The notes below the pieces were generated by a model. That model was not told the DNA's origin, searched no databases, and saw only the letters and a program-made list of their open reading frames with translations. This document shows, piece by piece, positions 25,036-32,837 of a stretch of DNA of 32,837 bases. The position numbers and the translations under genes are program-made. Numbering within the stretch: the stretch's first letter is position 1; each line of letters begins with the position of its first letter. This DNA comes from an uncultured Candidatus Melainabacteria bacterium (GTDB lineage Bacteria; Cyanobacteriota; Vampirovibrionia; Gastranaerophilales; Gastranaerophilaceae): contig CAKUZO010000014.1 of assembly GCA_934717895.1 (NCBI GenBank), positions 1 through 32,837 on the forward strand, read 5' to 3'.

Positions 25036-25815
25036 ATGAAAAAACTTGTATTTGCAATATTATTTTTATTTATATTTGCAAGTTACGCTGATTGCAAACA
25101 GGTTTTGCCTGAAAATATTGTGTTATCAACAATTAAAATTAATGCAGTTACAACAGGCGAAAAAGGTAAAAACTTCTTTTATTGTGATGGAATGCGAAAA
25201 TGCTCAACGGAAGATTTTGTAAAAGAATATTATAAAAAGCATGGCTATAACGTAATGCGTGGTGAAGTTTCTGTTTGGCAAGGATTTTATGCTTTAACAT
25301 TTTTTGATGAAATTTATTACAAGCATAATTTCGATTTTGATGGCGATTTGCCAAGACATTTTTTCGAAAACGATTATTTGTATTTGAGTCGCAAAAAAAT
25401 GTTTGATGATAAATTTAATTATTTGTTGAGTGCGGATATTTCGAAGTTTATAAATAGCCAGCTTGACAAATATGCGGCGACTTCTTCAAGACTTTTACAT
25501 GATGCAAAAATCGAAAATTATGTTGATTGTACTGATTATTTTTATTCCGATGTGGTGCAAGAGTTTTTAAAGCGCATTGATAATAAAAGTTTTGCACAAA
25601 TTGTTTATAAAATTGCACAAAAACCAAACCAAAACAGAGCCGGAATTCCAGATTATGTTGTGTGGAATGATAAAGAGCTAATTTTTATCGAGGTAAAACG
25701 CCAAAATGAAAACTTGCGCGAAAAACAAATTGAATGGGCAGAGTTTTTGATAAAAAATAATATTCCATACAAAGTTGTAAGGGTAAATTCTATTAAATTC
25801 GAAATTTTTGAATAA
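25036..25815 (+). CDS. Compact FAN1-like VRR-NUC nuclease with an apparent signal peptide
   Basis: A 259-residue protein. The C-terminal part (about 200-250) is a VRR-NUC domain with PD-(D/E)xK residues: GIPDYVVW with Asp206, FIEVK with Glu219 and Lys221, then Gln231 and a final VVRV. The segment before it matches the FAN1 pattern: VKEYYKKHGYNVMRGEVSVW (Glu77) and FYALTFFDEIYY, then LSRKKMFDD. FAN1 enzymes cut flap and crosslinked DNA but are much longer, with SAP and TPR parts that are absent here. The first 18 residues (MKKLVFAILFLFIFASYA) form a signal peptide or membrane anchor, unexpected for a repair nuclease; Cys20 is not in a good lipobox. The gene lies between the two 95-bp repeats. 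Confidence 0.75.
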   Translation: MKKLVFAILFLFIFASYADCKQVLPENIVLSTIKINAVTTGEKGKNFFYCDGMRKCSTEDFVKEYYKKHGYNVMRGEVSVWQGFYALTFFDEIYYKHNFDFDGDLPRHFFENDYLYLSRKKMFDDKFNYLLSADISKFINSQLDKYAATSSRLLHDAKIENYVDCTDYFYSDVVQEFLKRIDNKSFAQIVYKIAQKPNQNRAGIPDYVVWNDKELIFIEVKRQNENLREKQIEWAEFLIKNNIPYKVVRVNSIKFEIFE

Positions 25816-25940
25816 TAAAATTCATCTGCATCGGAGTTTATAATCCAACCAGCTTTATATTTTCTTTTTACAATTTTTGTCATACCATTCACCCACACTG
25901 AATGTTTGTGATTTGGAGTATCCTTGTATATAATTTCAAT
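25816..25940 (-). pseudogene. Glycosyltransferase family 2 fragment
   Basis: About 40 codons on the minus strand read YKDTPNHKHSVWVNGMTKIV, then KRKYKAGWIINSDADEFYYS. WIINSDADEF is the metal-binding DxD region of one GT2 subgroup. No start lies upstream (TAA at 25943-25941), and downstream the frame merely crosses the nuclease gene in antisense. It is a broken internal piece. The neighbouring DUF1796 gene suggests that a polysaccharide-related cluster once lay here. Confidence 0.6.
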
Positions 25941-25959
25941 TTAAAATAAATTGCCTTTG

Positions 25960-26901
25960 TTAATTACAATTAGCCTTCGACATGTTTATATAGCAATTAA
26001 CAACAGGTCTGTATTTATGTCTAAATTTTTTATTAGGAATTAAATTAATAAATAATTTTATAAATTTTAATGCAAGAATATTCTTTGTTATATGAATTTC
26101 ATAAACCTGCTTTATTATAAGTTCCTTTATTTTTGGAATATTACCACATAAAATCGTCCAATCGTTTGTATAATCAACGGGATTGTTATTAATAGTAACA
26201 AATATAATATTTTTCATGTATTTGCATATTTCATCATTTTTACTTAATGATGAATCCGAATTTATAATTAAAAGATCGTATTTAAAATCTTTTTTTGAAT
26301 TTAGTTCCAACAAAGTTTTTTCTAAGTAATCATAATTTTCTTCATTTTTAGCTATATAAATCAATAATATTTTTTTTGCTAAGTTGGTTTTTTTCATAAA
26401 ATTATTAATTCTGCGAGTATACTTTTCTTGAACATTTTTAATGTTTTTATGAAAATCTTCATTATAAACAAAATCATGATGAAATCTAATGTCAGTAAGC
26501 GTATTAATATATGATTCATGAATATTTTCCGGTAAAGCATTTGGATTTTTTTTCTTATATTCTTCTGGATTAGTTGCATCTTCCCCCAATAAACGAGTTA
26601 TAAATTGTTCATTAACATAATCTTTAAAATCATTCTGAATTAATTTAAGCCTTTTTTCTGCTGAAGCTCCTGTAACCCAATCAAAAGGACTAGAGAATTT
26701 TCTTATACATAATTTTTTTAAATAACCTGCTGTTGCACAGTTATAACCAAGTGATATTACTAAATCATATTTCTCTTTTATAAAAGTATCTGATATTGTC
26801 GAAATAATTTTATACGAATAATCTTTAATAAAATTCCTTGATGTTTTAAAAATTGGTAATTTTAATATATTTTTAAATAATTTATGATTATTTTTCATCA
26901 T
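25960..26901 (-). CDS. DUF1796 putative papain-like cysteine peptidase
   Basis: A 313-residue protein. The family signature is clear: LVISLGYNCATAGYLKKL (Cys55 as candidate nucleophile) and IRKFSSPFDWVTGAS with Asp74-Trp75. A later DIRFHHDF supplies His141 and His142. There is a basic N-terminus and no signal peptide. Peptidase activity of DUF1796 is a prediction from fold; members often lie in surface-polysaccharide clusters, which fits the adjacent glycosyltransferase fragment. It is very rich in Lys, Asn and Ile, more A/T-biased than the core genes, consistent with transfer. AAGGGAAA precedes ATG 26901; ATG 26898 is also possible. Confidence 0.8.
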   Translation of the reverse strand: MMKNNHKLFKNILKLPIFKTSRNFIKDYSYKIISTISDTFIKEKYDLVISLGYNCATAGYLKKLCIRKFSSPFDWVTGASAEKRLKLIQNDFKDYVNEQFITRLLGEDATNPEEYKKKNPNALPENIHESYINTLTDIRFHHDFVYNEDFHKNIKNVQEKYTRRINNFMKKTNLAKKILLIYIAKNEENYDYLEKTLLELNSKKDFKYDLLIINSDSSLSKNDEICKYMKNIIFVTINNNPVDYTNDWTILCGNIPKIKELIIKQVYEIHITKNILALKFIKLFINLIPNKKFRHKYRPVVNCYINMSKANCN

Positions 26902-27139
26902 TTTCCCTTAAAGATTTTTTATAGTATTTTTGTATTATTTGTGTATATTTTTATTGACTTCGTATTTATTGCTTATACGGTCATGTTTTACACATTTTTA
27001 ATGTTAAGCGTATCTTATAATTATATTATTAAAAATTCTTTTTATTAGCCTCTTGCTATTTATGATAATATTACCACAAAAATAGATTTTTAATGTAAAA
27101 TAATTCCTTAAATTGTATTTTTATTTTCGCATATAACCA
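26902..27139. other. Noncoding A/T-rich spacer
   Basis: Together with repeat copy 2 this gives over 300 bp without a gene. A plus-strand TTGACT with a TTATAC downstream (about 26951-26980) looks promoter-like but no gene follows it. I see nothing else. Confidence 0.4.
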
Positions 27140-27234
27140 TCGCCTGTCGCCGAACGCAAAAAGGGCACCTAATCTTTTCTAAAAGCAAATAAAAATAGGA
27201 CAAGAATAAATCCCTGTCCTATTTTTATTTACCC
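27140..27234. repeat. 95-bp direct repeat, copy 2
   Basis: Matches 24789-24883 at 94 of 95 positions. Its hairpin (27187-27202 with 27215-27230) lies just after the Fic gene's 3' end and can terminate that transcript. Here the shared ATTTACCC continues as GAG, giving the 11-mer that recurs at the 3' end of the tRNA-Arg gene. Confidence 0.9.
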
Positions 27235-27237
27235 GAG
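27227..27237. repeat. Candidate attachment-site core (partner at 29332-29342)
   Basis: ATTTACCCGAG occurs here and, in the same orientation, at 29332-29342, where its last eight bases are the 3' end of the tRNA-Arg gene. The two copies bracket fic, the NERD gene and the recombinase remnant (about 2.1 kb). Confidence 0.4.
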
Positions 27238-27257
27238 TGTTGATGGTAATAGAACAT

Positions 27258-28028
27258 TTAAAATCTGCTAATAATTTTAAGGTATTCTTTTTGCGACTCT
27301 AAAACCATCTCTGAGATGAAGTTGATAAAATCTGCGTTATTGCCTTTGTTTGTTGCTTGAATTGCAGAAATGTAATCAGCTCTGACAACAGGCGGAATTA
27401 CAACAATATTGTAGCCACTTTGTAAGAGTGCCAAATTCATTAATAGTCTTGCCACTCTACCGTTACCGTCTGCAAATGGGTGAATGTTTACGAAAATTAT
27501 ATGCACCATTGCCGCATATTCAACAGGGTGCAATTCTGCTTTTAATTTTGGCAACTGCAAAATGAACTCATTCATTTTCTCATCAAGTTCTTCCGGTTTT
27601 GGTAACTCGACATCAGAACCTGTAATTATAACTTGTGATTTTCTATATTTCCCGGCTTTTTCACTATCAATTTTTTCATAAAATAATTTATGTAATAGCT
27701 TTATGTCATCTTCCGTAAATGTTTCGTTTTGAGATAATTTAATTATTTCATCAAAAGCTTTTGCGTGTCCGACTGTTTCGTAGTGGTCTTTTAGAGGTTT
27801 TCCGCCAATTGTAATGCCATCTTCTAGGACAACTTTTGTTTCTGCTAAGCTAAGAGTGTTACCTTCAAGAGCATTTGAAGCATAGGTTAAACCAATTTTG
27901 TAATACTCTTTTACTTGCGCCAATGCTTCGTTGGAGAGTGGCCTTAGCGCATTAATCTTAGCTTTATATTCATCATTTTGAACAAAACAATTTCTATACA
28001 TTTCTACCTCTTGCGCTAATTGTAGCAT
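27258..28028 (-). CDS. Fic family protein (class II, N-terminal inhibitory helix)
   Basis: A 256-residue protein. The catalytic loop HPFADGNGR (His183 to Arg191) is the canonical motif for transfer of AMP from ATP to a target hydroxyl. An autoinhibitory motif, SNALEGN at residues 51-57, fits (S/T)xxxE(G/N) with Glu55 and lies N-terminal to the Fic core, which defines class II. No signal peptide. The residues needed for activity are intact. No antitoxin-like partner is adjacent. The gene follows the NERD gene by 10 nt on the same strand, so the two are probably one operon. ATG 28028 lacks a strong ribosome-binding site. Confidence 0.93.
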   Translation of the reverse strand: MLQLAQEVEMYRNCFVQNDEYKAKINALRPLSNEALAQVKEYYKIGLTYASNALEGNTLSLAETKVVLEDGITIGGKPLKDHYETVGHAKAFDEIIKLSQNETFTEDDIKLLHKLFYEKIDSEKAGKYRKSQVIITGSDVELPKPEELDEKMNEFILQLPKLKAELHPVEYAAMVHIIFVNIHPFADGNGRVARLLMNLALLQSGYNIVVIPPVVRADYISAIQATNKGNNADFINFISEMVLESQKEYLKIISRF

Positions 28029-28038
28029 AAAAAAGGAA

Positions 28039-28740
28039 CTATCTCAGATTTTTCAAATGTTGTAATTTTGTATATTCATCAACATTTGTAAATTTCAAAA
28101 GTACATTGTAAGTTTTATCCATTAAGTTTTTAGGCATTGAATAGTTATTGATTTCAGATAGTTTAGTTATGATTTTTTCTTGTAAGTTGCTATAATATGT
28201 AACAATAACATTACTCCGAGTTGTTACATTTTTGAGCGTACAATTATCTGAAAATGCAATTATTGAATAAATCGGAATTGTATCATCTATATATTTTCTT
28301 ACTGCCCTAATATGTGTAGCATTTTGCATTATTGGATTGTAAAACTGTTCTTTATGACTTTCTCCATATCCCGCAGGTAAGGTTTGTGTCCATTTTTTAT
28401 TGCTTTCATTTCCAAATATCCAACCACTGTAATTTTTACTTTCTAAAACAAATAAACCTTTCTGATGAAACATAATTAAATCTATTTCAGAAGTTTTCCC
28501 GTTTTCTCTTGGAATATATAGGTTAAATAAAAACTTACATCCCATCGTTTCAAAAATTTTTAAATTTTGATATAATTTGTATTCTCCGTTAGTTCCTTTA
28601 TTAAATAATACAGATAAATACGAATTATTTGTAATTTTGTAATAGTTGCTACTTTTATATCTTAACCAGTTTGAAATAAAACAGATTGCAGGAATTGCAA
28701 AAAGTAAGATTATTAAACTGCTTATAATTACATCTTCCAT
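28039..28740 (-). CDS. Membrane-anchored NERD-domain protein
   Basis: A 233-residue protein. Residues 5-25 (IISSLIILLFAIPAICFISNW) form one membrane helix, placing the rest most likely in the cytoplasm. The NERD (nuclease-related) domain follows: NGEYKLYQNL with Glu53, EIDLI with Asp87, and LESKNYSGWIFG with Glu100 and Lys102, then EQFYNPIMQNATHIRAVRKY. The Asp / Glu-x-Lys set matches a PD-(D/E)xK-like site. NERD proteins often sit in mobile or defence-related loci. The gene starts 10-20 bp from the break of the recombinase remnant. GATAAT on the minus strand lies 8 nt before the ATG, with no Shine-Dalgarno. Confidence 0.85.
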   Translation of the reverse strand: MEDVIISSLIILLFAIPAICFISNWLRYKSSNYYKITNNSYLSVLFNKGTNGEYKLYQNLKIFETMGCKFLFNLYIPRENGKTSEIDLIMFHQKGLFVLESKNYSGWIFGNESNKKWTQTLPAGYGESHKEQFYNPIMQNATHIRAVRKYIDDTIPIYSIIAFSDNCTLKNVTTRSNVIVTYYSNLQEKIITKLSEINNYSMPKNLMDKTYNVLLKFTNVDEYTKLQHLKNLR

Positions 28741-28758
28741 TATTTGATATTATCATGA

Positions 28759-29334
28759 AAATATAAATATATTTATTACCACTGTACTTGGGCTTATGGC
28801 AAAGATAAATGTAGCAATCACAAGTATTACAATGAGCAAGATTTGTTGAAACAACTTGACGAAGCTGTCAAAGCTATTCAGATAGACAAAAATTTTCGTA
28901 AAGTAATCTATGACACGATTGTAGAAATCAATAAACAAGAACAAGATTTTCAAACAGCGAACCTTGAGAGGCTCAATAGGGAAGCCGAAAAGGTTCGCAA
29001 AGAAATTCACATGATTTATCAGGATAAATTAGACGGCAATCTTTCTACTGAACAGAGGCAAGAGGAAAATGACATGCGCCAAAGAAGATTAATTGGAATA
29101 AAAAACAGAATAGAAGCTTTTGACGAAACGAATAAAAGGTTCATGGATGAAGTAAATTCAACTCTCGAACTCCTAGAAGATTTATATAGCAAGTATTTGC
29201 AGGTTTCTGACGAAATGAAAGTAAAATTGCTAAAAACGCTACTTTCGAACTGCACACTAAAAGACGGAAAGGTAAGCTACACATACAAAAAACCGTTCTG
29301 CTATATTGCAGAAACGGACTATTTTGAAAAAATT

Positions 29335-29361
<27 letters not shown>
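28759..29361 (+). pseudogene. C-terminal remnant of a large serine recombinase
   Basis: The frame opens after a TGA at 28756 and gives about 200 residues: a zinc-ribbon piece (YYHCTWAYGKDKCSNHKYYN), then the long coiled-coil region (LLKQLDEAVKAIQIDKNFRK onward), then LLSNCTLKDGKVSYTYKKPF, the usual end of this family. The N-terminal resolvase domain with the catalytic Ser and most of the recombinase domain are missing, so it cannot be active. The last ten codons (YPRCDSNA, stop) lie inside the tRNA-Arg gene, typical of integrases fused to their target. It is the scar of an integrated element. Confidence 0.85.
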
Positions 29362-29408
<47 letters not shown>

Positions 29409-29585
29409 TTGGGTCCAGAGGGTTTAAACAAGCGTTTGGTTTCTTGGGGTACCTGTATAATCCCTCGTATCTCCATATTAACATAAAAATTTTTCTTTGC
29501 AAGTGCTTAGCAAAATATATTTTGCATAACTGCTTTGTTTAGGGTATATTTTTCTTAGACAATGAAATTAATAAGGAATTAGATT

Positions 29586-32192
29586 ATGCTAACCGGAAAT
29601 CAAATTAGAAAATTATATTTAGATTATTTTAAAAATAAGCATGCACACACACTTGTTGAAAGCTCGTCACTTGTTCCTGACAATCCGACTGTACTTTTGA
29701 CAACTGCCGGTATGTTGCAATTTTTGCCGATATTTTTAGGAATTCAACCTTGCCCTTACGAACCTGCAAGAGCTACTTCTTGCCAAAAATGCGCAAGAGC
29801 CGGTGGAAAAGATTCTGATATTGAAAATGTTGGTAGAACTCCACGCCACCATACATTCTTTGAAATGCTCGGAAACTTCTCTTTTGGCGATTACTACAAA
29901 AAAGAAATTATTCCTTGGGCTTGGGAATTCGTTACAGAAGTTTTGAAATTAGACAAAGACAGACTTTGGATTACGATTTTTGAAACAGATAATGAAGCTT
30001 TTGATATTTGGAGAAGCGTTGGTGTTCCGGCTGAAAGAATAAAGCGCAAAGGCAAAAAAGACAACTTCTGGGGGCCTCCGGGAGCATCAGGATCTTGCGG
30101 TCCTTGTTCAGAAATTCACTACGACCTAGGCGAACAATATAAATGTGACGATCCTCGCGGTTGCGGAATTGATACTTGTGAATGCGACAGATGGGTTGAA
30201 ATTTGGAACTTGGTATTCACAGAACTTTATCAAGATGAAGAAGGTAATCAATCTCCTTTGGGTAAGAAAAACGTTGATACAGGCATGGGCTTGGAACGTA
30301 TTGCAATGGTTTGCCAAGGCGTTGCATCAACTTTCGAAACAGATTTGTTGAAACCGATTATGGATAAAGTTTGTGAAATGAGTGGTGTTCCTTATAAGAA
30401 ATCTGACAAAACAGACGTTTCTTTGAGAATTATTACTGACCACGCAAGATGTGTTACATTCTTGATTTCTGACGGTGTAATCCCAGGTAACGAAGGCAGA
30501 AGCTATGTTTTGAGAATGATTTTGCGTCGTGCATTGCGCCACGGCAAAATCTTGGGTATGGAATTGCCGTTCTTGTATAAACTTGTTGATGTTATCGTTG
30601 AAAATTATGGCGAAGCATATCCTGATTTAGTTAAAAATAAGGCGAAAATCGTTGATACAATTAAGAAAGAAGAAGAACGTTTTGCAAAAACTCTTGATCG
30701 TGGCTACAAAATGCTTGATGAGTTTATTGAAGCTAAAAAAGATATTGACGGCGAAAGTGCGTTCAAACTTTATGACACATACGGTTTCCCACTTGAATTG
30801 ACAAAAGAAATCGCATTAGAAAACGGCTTAAATGTTGATGAAGAAGGCTACAAAGTTGCAATGCAAGAACAAAAGGACCGTGCAAAAGCTGCCGCTGCTA
30901 AAATTAGTGTTACAGGCGATATGAAGTATGCCAAAGTTGAAAAAGAAGTTGGTTCAACTGAATTTGTCGGGTACAGCGAAAACGAATGTGACGCAAAGAT
31001 TTTGGCAACAATTGACGGTGAAGGCTATGTTGATGTTGTTCTTGACAAAACTCCGTTCTATGCAGAATGTGGCGGACAGGTTGGCGATTCAGGCGTAATC
31101 GAAAACGAAAACTTGAAGTTGGAAGTTTTGACAACATTCAAGGTAAACAAATTGTTTGTTCACCGTTGCGAAGTCGTGAATGGTGAAATTACAATCGGAG
31201 AAAAGGTTCATGCCAAAATTGATGTTGCAAGACGTGAAGAAATCAGGCTTCACCACTCATCAGCTCACCTACTTCAAGCTGCTTTGGTAAAAGTGCTTGG
31301 TGATGAGGTTAAACAGGCAGGATCTCAGGTTGAAGAAGATAGAATGCGTTTTGACTTTACATTCTCTCGTGCGATGGAGCCTGATGAAATCTTTAAGGCA
31401 GAAGAAATTGTGAATAAATGGATTGCAGAGGCATTGCCTGTTACAACGGAAGAAATGGATATTGAACATGCAAAATTGACCGGTGCGACAGCATTGTTCG
31501 GTGAAAAATACGAAGATGTCGTAAGAGTCGTTTCAATGGGTAATCCAAGTCACTGCATTTCAAAAGAATTCTGTGCGGGAACTCACGCAAGAAATACTCG
31601 CGATTTGAGATTGTTCAAAATCGTTTCAGAAGGCGCAATTGCAGCCGGCACAAGACGTATTGAAGCTGTCGTTTCAAAAGCAGCATTTGAGTTTATGAAT
31701 GCAAAAGTTCGTGAAATGGACAAATTGTCATTGATGTTTAAGGCTCACTATGACGAAGTTTTCTCACGTGTTGAAAAATTGCAGGAAGAAAACAAAGAGC
31801 TTCAAAAAGAATTGACTTCTGCAAAAGAAGATTTGACAAGAGCGAAATTTGCAACATTCTTGTCAAAAGCGCAAGATATTGAAGGTGGAAAATTGTTTAT
31901 CACAAAAGTTGAAAACATTGATGGTAATGCAATTAAAGCCGGTATTGAATTTGCGGCTCAAAAACTTGGTGAAAGCATAATTGTTTTGGCATCAGCAAGA
32001 ACGGTTGCCGTGAAAGTTTCTGACAGTTTTATTAAAAAAGGTATAAATGCCGGTAAGATTGTTGGAGAAATCGCACGAGCAACAGGCGCAAACGGTGGCG
32101 GTAGACCAAACTTTGCTCAGGGCGGTGTAAAAGATGCCTCAAAACTTGATGAAATTTTGACAAAAATTGAAGCTGAAATTAAAGCTTTATAA
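29586..32192 (+). CDS. alaS: Alanyl-tRNA synthetase
   Basis: A class II synthetase of 868 residues that charges tRNA-Ala and edits mischarged Ser and Gly. The N-terminal catalytic core shows RHHTFFEMLGNFSFGDYYK (class II motif 2 region) and GMGLERIAMV (motif 3). The editing domain has the zinc ligands HHSSAH (from residue 556) and CAGTH (Cys663, His667). The C-Ala/DHHA1 domain ends in GGRPNFAQGGVKDASKLDEI. AAGGA precedes the ATG by about 8 nt. A GC-rich terminator follows. Codon use appears richer in G/C third positions than in the neighbouring island, consistent with a highly expressed core gene. Confidence 0.98.
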   Translation: MLTGNQIRKLYLDYFKNKHAHTLVESSSLVPDNPTVLLTTAGMLQFLPIFLGIQPCPYEPARATSCQKCARAGGKDSDIENVGRTPRHHTFFEMLGNFSFGDYYKKEIIPWAWEFVTEVLKLDKDRLWITIFETDNEAFDIWRSVGVPAERIKRKGKKDNFWGPPGASGSCGPCSEIHYDLGEQYKCDDPRGCGIDTCECDRWVEIWNLVFTELYQDEEGNQSPLGKKNVDTGMGLERIAMVCQGVASTFETDLLKPIMDKVCEMSGVPYKKSDKTDVSLRIITDHARCVTFLISDGVIPGNEGRSYVLRMILRRALRHGKILGMELPFLYKLVDVIVENYGEAYPDLVKNKAKIVDTIKKEEERFAKTLDRGYKMLDEFIEAKKDIDGESAFKLYDTYGFPLELTKEIALENGLNVDEEGYKVAMQEQKDRAKAAAAKISVTGDMKYAKVEKEVGSTEFVGYSENECDAKILATIDGEGYVDVVLDKTPFYAECGGQVGDSGVIENENLKLEVLTTFKVNKLFVHRCEVVNGEITIGEKVHAKIDVARREEIRLHHSSAHLLQAALVKVLGDEVKQAGSQVEEDRMRFDFTFSRAMEPDEIFKAEEIVNKWIAEALPVTTEEMDIEHAKLTGATALFGEKYEDVVRVVSMGNPSHCISKEFCAGTHARNTRDLRLFKIVSEGAIAAGTRRIEAVVSKAAFEFMNAKVREMDKLSLMFKAHYDEVFSRVEKLQEENKELQKELTSAKEDLTRAKFATFLSKAQDIEGGKLFITKVENIDGNAIKAGIEFAAQKLGESIIVLASARTVAVKVSDSFIKKGINAGKIVGEIARATGANGGGRPNFAQGGVKDASKLDEILTKIEAEIKAL

Positions 32193-32231
32193 GTCAAGTT
32201 TTTTTGAATAATTAACAATTTTATCTAATAT

Positions 32232-32257
32232 GGCGGAGTATGTACTCCGCCTATTTT
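32232..32257 (+). terminator. Rho-independent terminator after alaS
   Basis: GGCGGAGTA (32232-32240) pairs perfectly with TACTCCGCC (32243-32251), followed by TATTTTT. It lies between convergent alaS and mutS. Confidence 0.8.
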
Positions 32258-32350
32258 TAGTCAAAAAATCATATTTGTTTCTATTTGTGTTCCAAGAATT
32301 TTGGGTAATCATCTGGAATTTTCCAGCCACTTTTTTGGAATTAATACTGT

Positions 32351-32837
32351 TTAGTTAAACAAATTCAACTGTGGAACATCGACAGTCGGAGCGTCAGTGT
32401 TTCTTTTTCTTGTTGCAAGGTTGTTTGAATAATCCTTTTGCATTCTCGTCATCAATTCTTGTGAGCGTTTTACAACTGCTGACGGCAAGCCTGCCATTTT
32501 GGCAACTTGAATACCATAACTTTTACTTGCGCCACCTTGAACGATTTTTCGTAAAAATTCTATTTCGCCATTTTCTTCCGTAATAGTAATTCTGAAATTT
32601 TTGATTTGCGGATAAGTTTTTGTCATTACGTTCAATTCGTGGTAGTGTGTTGCAAAAATACATCTTGCCTTAATCTTTGTTGCGATGTACTCAGCCACCG
32701 ACCAAGCGATTGCAACTCCGTCGTAAGTGCTTGTGCCACGTCCGATTTCGTCAAGCAAAATAAAACTTCTATCGGTTGCAGAGTTCAAAATGCAAGCAGT
32801 TTCAATCATTTCGACCATAAAAGTAGATTGTCCGAGT
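32351..32837 (-). CDS. mutS: DNA mismatch repair ATPase MutS (3' part)
   Basis: The last 162 or so residues of MutS; the gene continues past the window edge. Visible are GQSTFMVEM (N3 region), the Walker B segment FILLDEIGRGTSTYDGVAIA, and FATHYHEL, then the helix-turn-helix dimerisation region (GASKSYGIQVAKMAGLPSAV). The short tail ends in VPQLNLFN, matching the common MutS1 ending with a clamp-binding-like QLNLF. It recognises base mismatches on new DNA. It converges on alaS. Confidence 0.96.
   Translation of the reverse strand, partial: LGQSTFMVEMIETACILNSATDRSFILLDEIGRGTSTYDGVAIAWSVAEYIATKIKARCIFATHYHELNVMTKTYPQIKNFRITITEENGEIEFLRKIVQGGASKSYGIQVAKMAGLPSAVVKRSQELMTRMQKDYSNNLATRKRNTDAPTVDVPQLNLFN

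Noticed and set aside
25653..25898. 81-codon minus-strand frame as an intact gene
   Set aside because: Only its first 28 or so codons look like a glycosyltransferase; the rest is antisense to the nuclease gene, so I report a fragment instead.
26951..26980. Plus-strand TTGACT...TTATAC promoter for a small RNA
   Set aside because: There is no terminator or conserved structure directly downstream, and A/T-rich spacer readily produces such matches.

Overview
This is an AT-rich bacterial chromosome segment of about 32.8 kb. I infer a gut-type relative of the cyanobacteria (Vampirovibrionia/Melainabacteria, Gastranaerophilales-like). The reasons are a cyanobacterial-style DnaA-box cluster next to dnaN, a stand-alone LuxR-type HTH gene, a fermentative 2-oxoacid:ferredoxin oxidoreductase operon, and many orphan proteins of a kind familiar from that lineage. 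No 16S rRNA or other marker is present, so the assignment is an inference.

Region 1 (1-5865) is core. A dense array of TTTTCTACA boxes plus an AT-rich stretch (a candidate oriC) lies between a divergent partial gene and dnaN. Then come rseP (site-2 protease), a small Cys-X5-Arg phosphatase, lepA, and a convergent LuxR-HTH gene. Region 2 (5866-10530) holds a 318-bp inverted-repeat element, an orphan gene with a clean terminator, a divergent pair (DUF2971 protein / exported barrel-like protein), pnuC, and an orphan membrane protein. Region 3 (10532-17508, minus strand) is a likely co-transcribed set: a 954-residue coiled-coil protein, a GlcD-type FAD oxidase overlapping it, and clpB. Region 4 (17598-20415) is a four-gene 2-oxoacid:ferredoxin oxidoreductase operon, interrupted between its beta and gamma genes by a 117-bp inverted-repeat element.

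Region 5 (20416-24723) is accessory: orphan genes, a nest of short palindromic repeats, a GNAT-like protein, a decayed gene, and an exported adhesin-E-like protein. Region 6 (24789-29408) looks like a composite island ending at tRNA-Arg(TCT). It has two near-identical 95-bp repeats, a compact FAN1-like VRR-NUC nuclease that carries an apparent signal peptide, a glycosyltransferase fragment, a DUF1796 protein, a Fic protein, a NERD protein, and the C-terminal remnant of a large serine recombinase whose frame ends inside the tRNA. Region 7 (29586-end) is core again: alaS with a terminator, then the 3' part of mutS.

The most unusual observations are the apparently exported minimal FAN1-like nuclease, the candidate oriC, two sequence-unrelated mobile-like elements with the same design (short tandem repeats facing each other as terminal inverted arrays), and a recurring promoter layout in which the -10 box sits 6-8 nt before the start codon, suggesting leaderless mRNAs.
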